64,000 bases of DNA from Demequina sediminicola (GCF_000975055.1 NZ_BBRB01000004.1:177569-241568); one strand, 5' to 3'. Positions 1 to 9,073 are shown, counted from the first letter of the stretch. Program-made: numbers and translations. The notes: a model not told the origin generated them from the letters alone.

Positions 1-1
1 G

Positions 2-205
2 AGTTCGTTCGAACCTGTCACGACACATCTTGAGGTAGGTGCCGTCGTGATGCGCGGTGACGCTGTAGGGCAGGTCGCGAACGGCGACGGACACTGCGCC
101 CCGACCACGTGCGTGCACTGGGGCGTACGCGAGCACGGTGACTACATCAACCCGCTCGATGTGCTGGCAAATCTGGGTCCCATCCGGCTCCTTGAAGTCG
201 GCTAG
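2..205 (+). CDS. M23-family peptidase, C-terminal end only (5' truncated by window)
   Basis: The first 204 bases read as one open frame ending at a TAG at 203-205, with no stop in between. The translation contains GQVANGDGHCAP followed by TTCVHWGVREHGDYINPLD. The H-W-G-x-R strand with a following Y-x-[ND]-P-L is the C-terminal signature of lysostaphin-type (LytM/M23) zinc endopeptidases, which cut peptidoglycan peptides outside the cell. In many actinobacteria an M23 gene lies between rpsB and the WhiG-type sigma gene, which fits its position here, convergent with the sigma gene and 25 bp from it. Catalytic HxxxD and most of the domain lie outside the window, so activity cannot be judged. Confidence 0.8.
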   Translation, partial: SSFEPVTTHLEVGAVVMRGDAVGQVANGDGHCAPTTCVHWGVREHGDYINPLDVLANLGPIRLLEVG

Positions 206-230
206 CCGGAGATGACGCCGCCGTCAGCGC

Positions 231-1058
231 CTAGAACGCTCCGGTCCGCATCAGGGACTCTCGCAACTTCTTCACGGCCCCCGAATGAATCTGGGACACG
301 CGCGACTCTGTCACTCCGAGAATCTGACCAATCTGGGCGAGCGTGAGGTTGTCGAAGTAATACAGACGCAGTACTTCCTGCTCGCGGTCACGGACACCTT
401 GAATTGCGGAGGCCAGAAGTGCCCGCACTTCCTGGTCTTCAACCGGAGCGGACGCCTCGGGTAGAGCAAGGTCCTGCGTCGCGTCAAGCGCACTGTTATC
501 GCCACCGGCAACCATGCCGTCCAACGCAGCCACATGGGACAGCGCGACCTGTGCGCGCACCGTGCGCACCTCTCCACTCGACCAACCCAACTGTTGAGCC
601 ACGTCATCGTCAGTCACTGGACGCATCAATGACTGCTCGAGAGCTCGGGTTGCCTGCTCAACGGTCTTGGCCTTGGAGCGCACGGAGCGAGGTACCCAGT
701 CCGCGGCCCGCAGTTCATCAATGATTGCCCCGCGAATCCGCTGGGATGCGTAGGTCTCGAACTTATAGCCGCGAGACAGTTCAAACTTCTCCACCGCGTC
801 GATCAGTCCGAAGAACCCGTACGAAACCAGGTCGGCCAACTCAACGGTGTCCGGAAGGCGCCCAATCATGCGCGACGCCACCTGCGACACCAGTCCCGAG
901 TAATGGGTGATGAGCGCGTCACGGGCGGTCTTGGCCGCATCGTCCTGCACGCCATGCAAGGTTTCCCACCAGGCTTCGAGTTGCCCGGCGTCCACGGCGT
1001 TGGCCGCATCCATAGCGGACTGCGCCGTGCGTGCGGCAGCGTTTTTCACGTTCGTCAT
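231..1058 (-). CDS. whiG: RNA polymerase sigma factor, WhiG/FliA family
   Basis: A 275-residue sigma-70 family protein of the group 3 (FliA/WhiG) type. Region 2 is visible as DLVSYGFFGLIDAVEKFE with the following YKFETYASQRIRGAIIDELR (core binding and -10 melting). Region 3 follows around RSKAKTVEQATRALEQ. Region 4 near the C-terminus has the helix-turn-helix LTLAQIGQILGVTESRVSQ. WhiG directs sporulation genes in Streptomyces and FliA directs flagellar genes; in non-sporulating Micrococcales the homolog probably serves motility or development. The N-terminal 25 residues are Ala-rich and not conserved in the family, so a start further in is possible. It is followed on the same strand by nothing and is convergent with the M23 gene. 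It lies 9 bp downstream of xerC and is probably co-transcribed with it. Confidence 0.9.
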   Translation of the reverse strand: MTNVKNAAARTAQSAMDAANAVDAGQLEAWWETLHGVQDDAAKTARDALITHYSGLVSQVASRMIGRLPDTVELADLVSYGFFGLIDAVEKFELSRGYKFETYASQRIRGAIIDELRAADWVPRSVRSKAKTVEQATRALEQSLMRPVTDDDVAQQLGWSSGEVRTVRAQVALSHVAALDGMVAGGDNSALDATQDLALPEASAPVEDQEVRALLASAIQGVRDREQEVLRLYYFDNLTLAQIGQILGVTESRVSQIHSGAVKKLRESLMRTGAF

Positions 1059-1067
1059 GGTTTCCCC

Positions 1068-1997
1068 TCAGGCGCGCGGGTGCGCGAGTGCGTATGCGGC
1101 CCTCAGCCGCTTGGTGGATACATGCGTATAGCGCTGAGTGGTGTTGAGGCTGCTGTGCCCCAACACTTCTTGCACTGAACGCAAATCGGTTCCCTCCGTA
1201 AGGAGGTGGGTCGCGATGCTGTGACGAAGCGCGTGCGGCGCAACGTCAGGGATTTCAGCCTCGCGGCACAGGTGGTGGATGGCGTCGCGCAACTGGCGCT
1301 GATCCGCGCGCTTTCCGCGCCGGCCCAACATCAGGGCGTCGTCGGTGTGGGGAGCGACGAGCGCGGGCCGGCCGTTCTCGAGCCACGACTTCACCGCGGT
1401 GGCCGCGGGAACTCCAAACGGCACCATCCGCTCTTTGTTGCCCTTACCGCGCACCCGGATGAGTCGCTCGTCAAAGTCAAGGTCGCCGATGTTCGCACCG
1501 GCGAGTTCGCCGACGCGCATGCCGGTCGCGTACAAGAGTTCCGCGACAGCCCAGTCGCGAAGGTGAAGCAGGTCACCGTCGTCGCAACGGGTGCGGGCGA
1601 GCTCCAGCATCGAGACGACGTCTGCCTCGCTCACCACCACCGGCAAAGTCCTCGCTGGACGAGCTGACGCGAGACGCGCCGCGGGATTTGCCTGAGCAAT
1701 CCCCACCTTGACTGCCCATGCGTAGAACGTGCGGGCGGCGGCGCCGCGACGCGCCATTGTGGTGCGGGAGAGCCCGCTCGTCGACATGTCAGCGAGCCAT
1801 GCGCGAAGATCCGTCAACGTCACTTTAGGCAGGACCGTGTCAGCATCCCCGTCCGGCCCTGCCACGAAGGCGACAAGGTGGGCAACATCACCGTGGTAGG
1901 CGCGCACCGTGTTTTCCGATAGACCGCGCTGATGGCGCAGGTATCTATCGAATCGCGCGAGCGCGGTGCTCGCGTCAACTACGGCCGTTCGGGTCAT
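1068..1997 (-). CDS. xerC: Tyrosine recombinase XerC
   Basis: A 309-residue site-specific recombinase that, with XerD, resolves chromosome dimers at dif near the septum. An N-terminal SAM-like core-binding domain (residues about 10-95, RYLRHQRGLSENTVRAYHGD) precedes the catalytic domain. Catalytic residues are recognisable: Arg in YATGMRVGELAG, His and Arg in HALRHSIATHLL, the His of the LGHSS box, and the nucleophilic Tyr in TQRYTHVS. Length is normal. The position beside dprA and the WhiG-type sigma is the usual actinobacterial place for xerC, so this is the housekeeping recombinase rather than an integrase of a mobile element. ATG start at 1997. Confidence 0.92.
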   Translation of the reverse strand: MTRTAVVDASTALARFDRYLRHQRGLSENTVRAYHGDVAHLVAFVAGPDGDADTVLPKVTLTDLRAWLADMSTSGLSRTTMARRGAAARTFYAWAVKVGIAQANPAARLASARPARTLPVVVSEADVVSMLELARTRCDDGDLLHLRDWAVAELLYATGMRVGELAGANIGDLDFDERLIRVRGKGNKERMVPFGVPAATAVKSWLENGRPALVAPHTDDALMLGRRGKRADQRQLRDAIHHLCREAEIPDVAPHALRHSIATHLLTEGTDLRSVQEVLGHSSLNTTQRYTHVSTKRLRAAYALAHPRA

Positions 1998-2119
1998 ATC
2001 GACATCGTGGCAGGGTCACATGAGTCAAATCAACCCCTTGAGTAACATTTGTCACATTAATCTCGAACTTTCACCCACCCGAGTGGCGGTTTGATGAGTT
2101 TTGATGAGGTTTAGAGTCG
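1998..2119. promoter_or_regulatory. Gap upstream of xerC with a tandem 9-bp repeat
   Basis: This 122-bp gap separates xerC from dprA and is A/T-richer than its surroundings, so it probably carries the xerC promoter. The element TTTGATGAG occurs at 2090-2098 and again at 2100-2108, one helical turn apart, just after the dprA stop codon. The run TTGATTTGACTCATGTGAC on the minus strand (about 2016-2034) could supply a -35 region, but no convincing -10 was identified. Function of the repeat is unknown. Confidence 0.3.
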
Positions 2120-3316
2120 TTAGATGCGGCGCCATGTGGCGCCGCACCGCTCGACGGCTCCCACTAACTCGAGGCGTCCGAGGCTTGCGAGCACCTCACG
2201 ACCTGTGAGTCCTGCCCGGTAGGAGGCCTCGTCTGTGGTGAGACCGCGGCCACCGACGACATCGAAGACCGCCCTGTCGTGCGGATGAGCAAAGTCGATG
2301 CGGTGAGTTGCGCTGCCGAGCTCGAGGGGTAGACACGCCTCGAGGGGAGCCACTAACTCCAGCACATCCGCGGGGCGCGCCACCAACACGGCCGCGTTCT
2401 CACGCACCAGGGCATGACACCCCGCCGATGACGCGGAGGTCACCGGCCCCGGGACAGCACCCACCGGGCGGTGCATGGCCGCGGCATGCCGGGCCGTTGA
2501 CAGCGCGCCTGAGCGCATCGCCGCCTCGACGACCACCGTGGCCGCGCTCGACGCAATCAGACGGTTGCGCTGCAAGAATCGCGAACGCATGGGGGCGTGC
2601 CCCGGCGGAACCTCCGACACCAGAGCCCCGTCACGCATGACAGCTGTCAGAAGATCCGCATTGGCCGCGGGATAGAGCCGGTCCACTCCCCCAGCCAGCA
2701 GTGCGACCGTGACACCGCCCGCCGCGAGCGCAGCACGGTGGGCTCGCGCATCGATGCCGAACGCGCCCCCTGAGATCACCGCACGGCCTGCGTCGACAAC
2801 GCCGCAGGCAAGATCTGCCGCAACATGCTCTCCATATGCCGTCGCCGATCGTGCACCCACGAGCGCCACTCCGGACGGCCAGACGTCTGTGAGGACAGCA
2901 CCTCCTCTGATCCATAAGGAGTAGGGCGCGAGAGAGCCGAGCGAGTCCAGGCATGATGGCCACTCAGAGTCGACCCGGGTGACGACGCGCGCCCCGCATA
3001 CCTGCGCGCGGTGCAGCAGGATGTCACAGTGCGCGTCACGCGCGCGGCGATGCCATCGTTCCGAGGCTTTGACCGCAGCGGCAACCTCCCGAGGCATAGG
3101 AATGACGGCCAGTTCCTCACGGCGAACCCGCTGTCCCTCGTCTCCCTCGCCGCCCATGAGGAGCCAGTCCAATGCGGCAACCGGACCGAGGGTGTCGACG
3201 ATCCAGCCTGCGGCATTGTCACCAGGCTCTGCAATCGCGGACCACACCACCAAGGCACGGCGTGCTGCCTCGCGGTGGTCCTCGTCGGCCATCGGGTTCA
3301 CTTCAGGCTCCGTCAT
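2120..3316 (-). CDS. dprA: DNA-processing protein DprA (Smf)
   Basis: A 398-residue DprA/Smf protein. In transformable bacteria DprA loads RecA on incoming single-stranded DNA; in actinobacteria the gene is conserved but its role is less clear. The Rossmann-like DprA core spans about residues 110-315: VALVGARSATAYGEHVA, then ISGGAFGIDARAHRAAL, the LAGGVDRLYPAAN loop, SEVPPG, and RFLQRNRLIASSA. A C-terminal winged-helix-like region (about 345-395) follows. The ATG overlaps the comM stop codon by 4 bp (ATGA), so the yraN-comM-dprA genes are translationally coupled. Confidence 0.93.
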   Translation of the reverse strand: MTEPEVNPMADEDHREAARRALVVWSAIAEPGDNAAGWIVDTLGPVAALDWLLMGGEGDEGQRVRREELAVIPMPREVAAAVKASERWHRRARDAHCDILLHRAQVCGARVVTRVDSEWPSCLDSLGSLAPYSLWIRGGAVLTDVWPSGVALVGARSATAYGEHVAADLACGVVDAGRAVISGGAFGIDARAHRAALAAGGVTVALLAGGVDRLYPAANADLLTAVMRDGALVSEVPPGHAPMRSRFLQRNRLIASSAATVVVEAAMRSGALSTARHAAAMHRPVGAVPGPVTSASSAGCHALVRENAAVLVARPADVLELVAPLEACLPLELGSATHRIDFAHPHDRAVFDVVGGRGLTTDEASYRAGLTGREVLASLGRLELVGAVERCGATWRRI

Positions 3317-4830
3317 CTCGCACTCCTGGTGCGTAGTGCGAGAGCTGCGGCCACGTCACTCGAACTGGGCTCGTCCCGCGAATCAAGGTCAGCAAGAGTC
3401 CAGGCCACACGCAGTGCCCGGTCGACTCCACGCGCCGTCACAGCACCTCGATCAAGCGCAGACATGAGATCGCGCGTGGCCGAGGCGCGGGTGTGCTCTC
3501 GCAACCAGCGACCTGACACTTGGGAATTCGATGTCCATTCGTGGTCGCGTAAGCGCGACTCAGCGCGATCCCGCGCGGCTTTCACCCGCGCAGCGACGGT
3601 CGCGGTGTCTTCCCCTACCTCGTCGAACCCTCTTCGCACTGGGCGTACTTCAACCTGTAAGTCGATACGGTCAAGAAGCGGCCCCGACAGGCGCGAGAAG
3701 TACCGGCGGCGCGTCAGCGGAGTGCAGGTGCAGTTCGCTCCTGAGTCGACAAAGTTGCCACAGGGGCAGGGGTTGGCCGCCATCACCAATTGGAAACGGG
3801 CCGGATAGCGAGCAGCTCCGAGCGCACGATGGATCACGACTTCTCCGTGTTCAAGCGGTTGACGCAGCGTCTGCAGCACTCGCGCCGAAAACTCGGGTGC
3901 CTCGTCCAGGAAGAGCACGCCGCCGTGAGAGCGAGAGATCGCTCCAGGCCGCGCCCACGCACTACCTCCCCCGACGATGGACGCGGCTGTGGCTGAATGA
4001 TGCGGCGCCTCGTACGGAGCGCGCCGGATCAGCCCCTCGTCAGGATTGAAAGTCCCCGACAGAGAATGAATCGCAGTCACGTCGATCGCGTCACTATCGC
4101 TCAACGGCGGAAGCAGCCCCGGCAATCGGCTCGCCAACATGGTCTTACCCGCACCGGGCGGGCCCACCATGAGGAGGTGATGCCCACCCGCGGCCGCGAC
4201 CTCCAGTGCAGCGCGCGCTTCGGGTTGACCACGAACATCGGCCATATCCGGCGCGTGGTCCCGCATCACTGCCGGCACTTCATGGAGCGCGGCCGGCGCA
4301 TCCGCCGACACAGTTGCATCCCGGTTGCCATACTCCTGAGCCACCTCACCCAAGTGGGCCACTCCACGCACGTCGATGCCGGGGATGAGTGCCGCCTCCG
4401 CCACGTTGTCCTCGGGAACCACCACGCGCTCAACTCCGGCGTGAGCCGCCGCCGCTACAGCCGGGAGGATTCCACGGACAGCCCGCACCCGACCATCAAG
4501 CCCGAGTTCGCCGATATGAGCGCTGGCGGCAGCCCTCGCCGGGTCCACTTCTCCAGCCGCCGCCATCACGGCGACTGCGACAGCGAGGTCCGTCCCAGCG
4601 CCCGACTTGGGTAGCGAAGCCGGAGTCAGGTTCACTGTCACACGCCGGGCGGGCCACGTGATGCCGCTCGACGACCATGCTGCCCGCACACGATCACGCG
4701 CCTCGCTCAGGGACGCATCGGGCAGACCGACGAGCGTAAACGCCGGGAGGCCTTGAGCAACGTGCGCCTCCACCTCGATCACATGCCCCGCGAGCCCCGT
4801 CAACACCACGGAACGGGTACGGCCTATCAC
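3313..4830 (-). CDS. comM: ComM/YifB-family Mg-chelatase-like AAA ATPase
   Basis: A 505-residue AAA+ protein of the ComM/YifB family; E. coli and Vibrio ComM is a branch-migration helicase for integrating transformed DNA. An N-terminal ChlI/Lon-protease-like domain (LVGLPDASLSEARDRVRAA) is followed by the Mg-chelatase AAA core with Walker A GPPGAGKTMLA and Walker B FLDEAPEF. The MAANPCPCG motif follows, and then the C-terminal Mg_chelatase_C domain. A longer frame reaches 4938, but family members begin at the RTRSVVLTGLAGH segment. The GTG at 4828-4830 overlaps the yraN stop (GTGA), so this GTG is taken as the start. It lies between yraN and dprA in one operon. Confidence 0.92.
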   Translation of the reverse strand: MIGRTRSVVLTGLAGHVIEVEAHVAQGLPAFTLVGLPDASLSEARDRVRAAWSSSGITWPARRVTVNLTPASLPKSGAGTDLAVAVAVMAAAGEVDPARAAASAHIGELGLDGRVRAVRGILPAVAAAAHAGVERVVVPEDNVAEAALIPGIDVRGVAHLGEVAQEYGNRDATVSADAPAALHEVPAVMRDHAPDMADVRGQPEARAALEVAAAGGHHLLMVGPPGAGKTMLASRLPGLLPPLSDSDAIDVTAIHSLSGTFNPDEGLIRRAPYEAPHHSATAASIVGGGSAWARPGAISRSHGGVLFLDEAPEFSARVLQTLRQPLEHGEVVIHRALGAARYPARFQLVMAANPCPCGNFVDSGANCTCTPLTRRRYFSRLSGPLLDRIDLQVEVRPVRRGFDEVGEDTATVAARVKAARDRAESRLRDHEWTSNSQVSGRWLREHTRASATRDLMSALDRGAVTARGVDRALRVAWTLADLDSRDEPSSSDVAAALALRTRSAR

Positions 4831-5183
4831 TCGACACCTCGCAGGTGCTCGACTTTGGCGGCACCGGCCCTCGCCACGGACACCGCGAAGACGTCCACTC
4901 GCACAGACCGCCACCGCCGAGGGTCCTGGTGAAGCCACTGTGCCGCGAGAGCCCGGAGACGGTGGAGTTTGTCTCGGGTCACAGCCTCCTGCGGCAATCC
5001 CGCGCTGCGGGTGCGCCGGGTTTTCACCTCGGCAATGACCAACGTGTCACCGTCAACGGCGATCACGTCGATCTCGCCGAACCGGCATCTCCAGTTGCGT
5101 TCGAGGACCCGCCAGCCATGGTCCTGCATCCATTGCGCCGCGACGGACTCCCCGTAGCGACCTACTTGTTGCGTCACGCTCAT
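4827..5183 (-). CDS. yraN: YraN/UPF0102 family nuclease-fold protein
   Basis: A 118-residue UPF0102 protein with a restriction-endonuclease-like fold. The conserved core G-R-Y-G-E-x-x-A followed by RNWRCRFGEIDVIAVDGDT and LVIAEVKTRR contains the E-I-D...E-V-K triad typical of Holliday-junction-resolvase-like nucleases. The true substrate in cells is unknown. Start at 5183 is supported by a GGAGGTG ribosome-binding site about 5 bases upstream. First gene of the yraN-comM-dprA operon. The 124 bp upstream (5184-5307) hold its promoter region; no clear boxes were found. Confidence 0.9.
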   Translation of the reverse strand: MSVTQQVGRYGESVAAQWMQDHGWRVLERNWRCRFGEIDVIAVDGDTLVIAEVKTRRTRSAGLPQEAVTRDKLHRLRALAAQWLHQDPRRWRSVRVDVFAVSVARAGAAKVEHLRGVE

Positions 5184-5307
5184 GCGCCACCTCCACGAGG
5201 AGCATGCCGAGTGCGATCACGTGGGCACAGCTCTGCTCTCGCATTCGTGGACAAGCCCCGCTGCGGCCCCTGCCTGGGGACGCACGTTCGGGTTGCGCGC
5301 CAGCCCC

Positions 5308-6570
5308 CTACGCAGGCAGCACCGGGGAACTCGACGAGATCTCGGCATCGGCCCGCAACAACAGCCGGGCCGCGAGCACCGTCACCCCGATCACACCGAC
5401 CCCGCCCACGATGAATGGCACGTTGAGTTCCGACTTCGCGAGCCATGCCCCCGCCATGGTCGCGATGGGCATCAACGACCACGTCAACGTCCGGATCATC
5501 CCGACAACCCGGCCCAGAATCTGCTCAGGAGTCAGCATTTGCCTCAACGTCGCCCACGGCACGTTCCACATCGAGATACCAAAGCCACTGACCGCGTATG
5601 CAGGCACCGCTAGCCAAAGGTCGGCCGCTAGCCCCACCACGAGCAGCCCAACTCCACCGAGCATCGAGCCCGCGAACAATGTCCAGCCGAACCCGACTCT
5701 GGACACCACCCGGCTCGCGACAAGCGACCCCGTCAAGCCGCCAACGCCGATGCCAGCGGTCACAAGCCCCACACCGGCAGGTTCCACACCGAATCGCTCG
5801 ACAAAGAGCAGCACGGTGACCGCCTGTGCCAAAGCAATAAACGCACCCACGGCGGCGGTGGTCATCACCACCGCGCGCAGGTAGTGGTGATGGCGCAGGA
5901 AGTTCCATGCCACGCGCAACGGAACGTGTTTTCCCTCCTCACCCGGCGCTACCTTCGCACGCGCTGCGGCCATGGGGAGAGCAAGAACCAGCAGCGCCGC
6001 GATGACATACCCCGAGGCGGACACGATCATCGGCAAGGCAACCGCGAGCGCATACAACAGGCCAGATACGGGTGTCGCAACGAACATGTCGACGCCTACT
6101 TGCGCTGCCTGAATCCGGCCGTTGGCGCGACCCAACAGCGGACGCCGCACCAACGACGGCACCATTGCCGTGGTCGCGTTGTCGAAGAGCGTCTCGCCCA
6201 TACCAAACACGAGAGTCGCTACTGCGAGCACCGCAATGTTGATCTGCCCAGAGGCAATAGCCACTGCGACTACGGCTGCAGTCACCATACGTAGACCATT
6301 GGCAACGGCCATCGCCACGCGCCGATCGATCCGATCGACGATCATGCCCGCCGGCACTCCGAACACGAGCCACGGCACATACGTCAAAGCGGTAAGCAAG
6401 CCGATGCTGACAGGGTTAGTGGTGAGAGCCACCGCAGTGAGCGGAATGGCCAGCCGGCCGATGCCGTCGGCCAGGTTTGAGCTGACGGCGGCGGCGAACA
6501 GGGTCCCAAACCCCCGCCCGAGGCCTTCGCTCTCGCTCACGCGCTCTGGCGCGACTCGTGGGCTAGACAT
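5308..6570 (-). CDS. MFS transporter (EntS/MFS_3-like exporter)
   Basis: A 420-residue major facilitator with about 12 hydrophobic segments. The intracellular loop after TM2 reads GVPAGMIVDRIDRRVAMAVA, a form of the MFS G-x3-D-R-x-G/D-R-[RK] motif A. A second copy between the two halves reads SLVASRVVSRVGF. This is the pattern of the EntS/MFS_3 group that exports siderophores or drugs; the substrate here is unknown. The open frame extends upstream to 6705 inside the regulator gene. The ATG at 6568-6570, which overlaps the regulator's last codons by 8 bp, gives the normal N-terminus. It is co-transcribed with the ArsR-type regulator and is probably its main target. Confidence 0.85.
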   Translation of the reverse strand: MSSPRVAPERVSESEGLGRGFGTLFAAAVSSNLADGIGRLAIPLTAVALTTNPVSIGLLTALTYVPWLVFGVPAGMIVDRIDRRVAMAVANGLRMVTAAVVAVAIASGQINIAVLAVATLVFGMGETLFDNATTAMVPSLVRRPLLGRANGRIQAAQVGVDMFVATPVSGLLYALAVALPMIVSASGYVIAALLVLALPMAAARAKVAPGEEGKHVPLRVAWNFLRHHHYLRAVVMTTAAVGAFIALAQAVTVLLFVERFGVEPAGVGLVTAGIGVGGLTGSLVASRVVSRVGFGWTLFAGSMLGGVGLLVVGLAADLWLAVPAYAVSGFGISMWNVPWATLRQMLTPEQILGRVVGMIRTLTWSLMPIATMAGAWLAKSELNVPFIVGGVGVIGVTVLAARLLLRADAEISSSSPVLPA

Positions 6571-7180
6571 CGGACGTCCCCGGAGACCCTTGGGGCTGGG
6601 CTGCGGTGTCGGTTCGGCCGATGAGGGGGAAGACGTTGGCGTGCGCGGCGACTCGACGAGCACCCTCGGGCGCCTCACGACCGGTAAGCGGTTCCATGAA
6701 TTCACGCATGGTGCGCTCCAGCAAGTCTGCGAGATCGCGGGTTTCCTGCAACGTCAACGATGCCGTGGTGCCTGTGAGTGTCGCCGCCTCGTGCCACTCC
6801 GCATCGAGTACCTGGGCGCCATGCGCAAGGAAGTCGTCGATACGCGCAGCGCGTTGAGCGATGAACTGACGTGACACCATGACCGCTGGCGCACTCGTGA
6901 TGGGCTCGTCTCGCATCGACTCGACGTCGACCCGCATGCTACCTGGCACGAGGCGCCACCACCGCTCGCGCCCGCTGAGGTGTCCTGGGTCATCTTCAAT
7001 GAATCCATGACGAGAAAGTTGGCGGAGGTGATAGCTCGTGGACCCTGTGGACTCGCCAAGTGCCTCGGCGAGGACACTGGCCGTTGCAGGCCCTGATTGC
7101 AGCTCGTCAATGATGGCCACGCGCAGGGGGTGGGCAAGTCCCTTGATGGCGCTGGAATCGAGGTGACGTTCTGTACTCAT
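6563..7180 (-). CDS. ArsR-type winged-helix regulator
   Basis: A 205-residue protein with an N-terminal ArsR-like winged helix: GLAHPLRVAIIDELQSGPA, then SVLAEALGESTGSTSYHLRQ as recognition region, and the wing around GRERWWRLVPGS. The C-terminal half is helical and lacks the Cys ligands of metal-sensing ArsR proteins. It is more likely a small-molecule or drug-responsive repressor, as is common for HTH_20-type proteins next to MFS exporters. It precedes and overlaps the MFS gene, suggesting autoregulation of a regulator-exporter operon. Repeated sequence just upstream (7200-7228) is a plausible operator. Confidence 0.85.
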   Translation of the reverse strand: MSTERHLDSSAIKGLAHPLRVAIIDELQSGPATASVLAEALGESTGSTSYHLRQLSRHGFIEDDPGHLSGRERWWRLVPGSMRVDVESMRDEPITSAPAVMVSRQFIAQRAARIDDFLAHGAQVLDAEWHEAATLTGTTASLTLQETRDLADLLERTMREFMEPLTGREAPEGARRVAAHANVFPLIGRTDTAAQPQGSPGTSDV

Positions 7181-7199
7181 GCATTCAGACTAGAACCAC

Positions 7200-7228
7200 A
7201 AAGAAATCTTTGCAAACTATTCTTTGCA
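7200..7228. promoter_or_regulatory. Putative operator for the ArsR-type regulator
   Basis: About 20-48 bp upstream of the regulator's start there is an inverted repeat AAAGA-AA-TCTTT (7200-7211). The octamer TCTTTGCA occurs twice in direct orientation (7207-7214 and 7221-7228), 14 bp apart. The stretch is strikingly A/T-rich compared with its surroundings. Position and symmetry suit autorepression by the winged-helix dimer. No binding data are implied. Confidence 0.45.
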
Positions 7229-7279
7229 GTTCCTCGTGGATGCGCAAGCGAGCAGCACGAAACCTCGCGCTGAGGCCGC

Positions 7280-9037
7280 CTACGTACGAGGCGGCGGGTC
7301 TGAGCGAGGCGGCGAGCCAGGGTGAGTCGGCGGGTCAGTGCGGCGCGCGCCACCACTGTCTTCGTTGTGCCGATGCAGTTCCGCGACCTCGGAATCTAGC
7401 TCCGCCATGCGCGAGCGAGCCTCCTCACGCACATCCGTCAAGATCACCTCGCGCACTTCGCCGGTCACGGGAGCCCCATAGTCGGAATCAAGCATGCCGT
7501 CCCTGTCCCCCACCACGACGTCCCGATCCGTCGTCGTGCGCAGCGGCACTTCACGAACGAACATCAGCAACACCATCGCCCCCAACGTCAGCGGCGCAAT
7601 CCACCCCAGAACCGGAGCGAGCGCATCGTTATACGAGCTCACGACGATGTCGTGGTACGGATTCGGTAACTCCGACACAATCTCCGGTGTGATCGAGTTA
7701 AAGTCCTGACCGGACTGCTCCACCGCATCGGCTGGCAAGCGCTCCCCTAAGAGACCAGTCAGACGCGCTGTGAACATCGAACCGACAAACGCCGCACCTA
7801 ACGACGCACCGATCTGCCGGAAATAGTTGTTTGCTGACGTGGCCGTCCCCACGACGGACAGCGGGAACGTGTTCTGGACGACGAGAACTAGATTCTGCAT
7901 CGTCATACCCAGTCCGAGGCCCAGGATCGCCAGGTACAGGCAGGTGAGCCAAATGGGTTCGTCCCACACCATCGTCGACATCAGGAATAGCGCCAGTGTG
8001 GCCGTGCCAGCGCCGGCGATCAGGAGGTTCTTGTATTTCCCGGTCCGTGTCACGGCGCGGCCCGCCAGAATCGATGTCACGAGCATCGTGCCCATCATGG
8101 GAACCAACAACAGCCCGGCCACCGTGGCGTCCACACCCGTCACCATCTGCATGTAGGTGGGCATGTAGGTCAACGTGCCAAACATCGCGACACCGATGAG
8201 CAGCCCGGCCGCTGTGGTGAGCACAAAGTTGCGCTTGCGGAACAGGTCGAGCGGGAGCACCGGCTCCTCGGCGCGGCGCTCGACTGCCACGAAGGCCACA
8301 CCAGATGCCACCGTCAGCACACACAGTCCGATGATCATGGGCGACACCCAGTCGTACTGGTGGCCGCCCCACGACGTCGTCAACACGAGCGATGACGTGG
8401 CGATGGCCAACAGCATCATTCCAGCGATGTCTGGCTTGACCTTGCGTCGCTCCACCTTTGGTGGGTGGAGGAAGAACGTGACCGATCCGATCGCAAGCAA
8501 ACCCAGGGGAATGTTGATCCACAAACACCACTGCCAACCGATGGTCTCTGTGAACCATCCGCCCAACAACGGTCCCGCGACAGAAGAAAACGCGTAGACA
8601 GAACCCAGCACGCCCATATAGCGGCCACGCTCGCGGGCGGGAATGACGTCCGCGATGATCGCCTGCGAGAGAACCATCAGGCCGCCGCCACCGATGCCTT
8701 GAATTGCGCGACCAGCAATCAGTTCAGGCATATCCGTAGCGAGGGCGCCAACCACGGAACCGATGATGAAGACCGCGATGGCCGCGATCAACAGACCTTT
8801 CCGACCAATCAGGTCGCCCATCTTGCCGTAGATCGGCATCGTGATGGTGGCGGCCAGAATGTATGCCGTGGTCACCCACAGCATGAGGTTCACGCCGCCC
8901 AGCTCACCCACAATCGTGGGCAGTGCGGTGGCAAACATGGTCTGGTCAAGGGCCGACAGCAACATTGCTGTCATGAGCCCGATAAACATGGGGACGATGC
9001 CGCTACGAGGGTGGGCGGTCACGTTCGGGGAGGCCAT
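7280..9037 (-). CDS. DHA2-family (EmrB/QacA) MFS multidrug exporter
   Basis: A 585-residue, 14-TM drug:H+ antiporter. Family features are the N-terminal ALDQTMFATALPTIVGEL (motif D1), YGKMGDLIGRKGLL (motif A), the AGRAIQGIGGGGLM segment (motif B) and GPLLGGWFTETIGWQWCLW (motif C). The last 85 residues form a hydrophilic, charged and Pro-rich tail not needed in the family. Substrate is unknown. The gene is transcribed toward the ArsR-MFS operon but is separated from it by a probable promoter region, so it appears to be an independent unit. ATG at 9037. Confidence 0.88.
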   Translation of the reverse strand: MASPNVTAHPRSGIVPMFIGLMTAMLLSALDQTMFATALPTIVGELGGVNLMLWVTTAYILAATITMPIYGKMGDLIGRKGLLIAAIAVFIIGSVVGALATDMPELIAGRAIQGIGGGGLMVLSQAIIADVIPARERGRYMGVLGSVYAFSSVAGPLLGGWFTETIGWQWCLWINIPLGLLAIGSVTFFLHPPKVERRKVKPDIAGMMLLAIATSSLVLTTSWGGHQYDWVSPMIIGLCVLTVASGVAFVAVERRAEEPVLPLDLFRKRNFVLTTAAGLLIGVAMFGTLTYMPTYMQMVTGVDATVAGLLLVPMMGTMLVTSILAGRAVTRTGKYKNLLIAGAGTATLALFLMSTMVWDEPIWLTCLYLAILGLGLGMTMQNLVLVVQNTFPLSVVGTATSANNYFRQIGASLGAAFVGSMFTARLTGLLGERLPADAVEQSGQDFNSITPEIVSELPNPYHDIVVSSYNDALAPVLGWIAPLTLGAMVLLMFVREVPLRTTTDRDVVVGDRDGMLDSDYGAPVTGEVREVILTDVREEARSRMAELDSEVAELHRHNEDSGGARRTDPPTHPGSPPRSDPPPRT

Positions 9038-9073
9038 AGTGTCACCCTAGTGACGGCCGGCTTTCAATGCCGG

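Noticed and set aside
1068..1997. Tyrosine recombinase as the integrase of a mobile element
   Set aside because: Sequence and position beside dprA and the sigma gene fit housekeeping XerC; no attachment repeats or phage genes are nearby.
4831..4938. N-terminal extension of ComM to 4938
   Set aside because: The extra 36 residues overlap yraN, are not family-like, and the GTG at 4830 gives the canonical N-terminus with a GTGA overlap.
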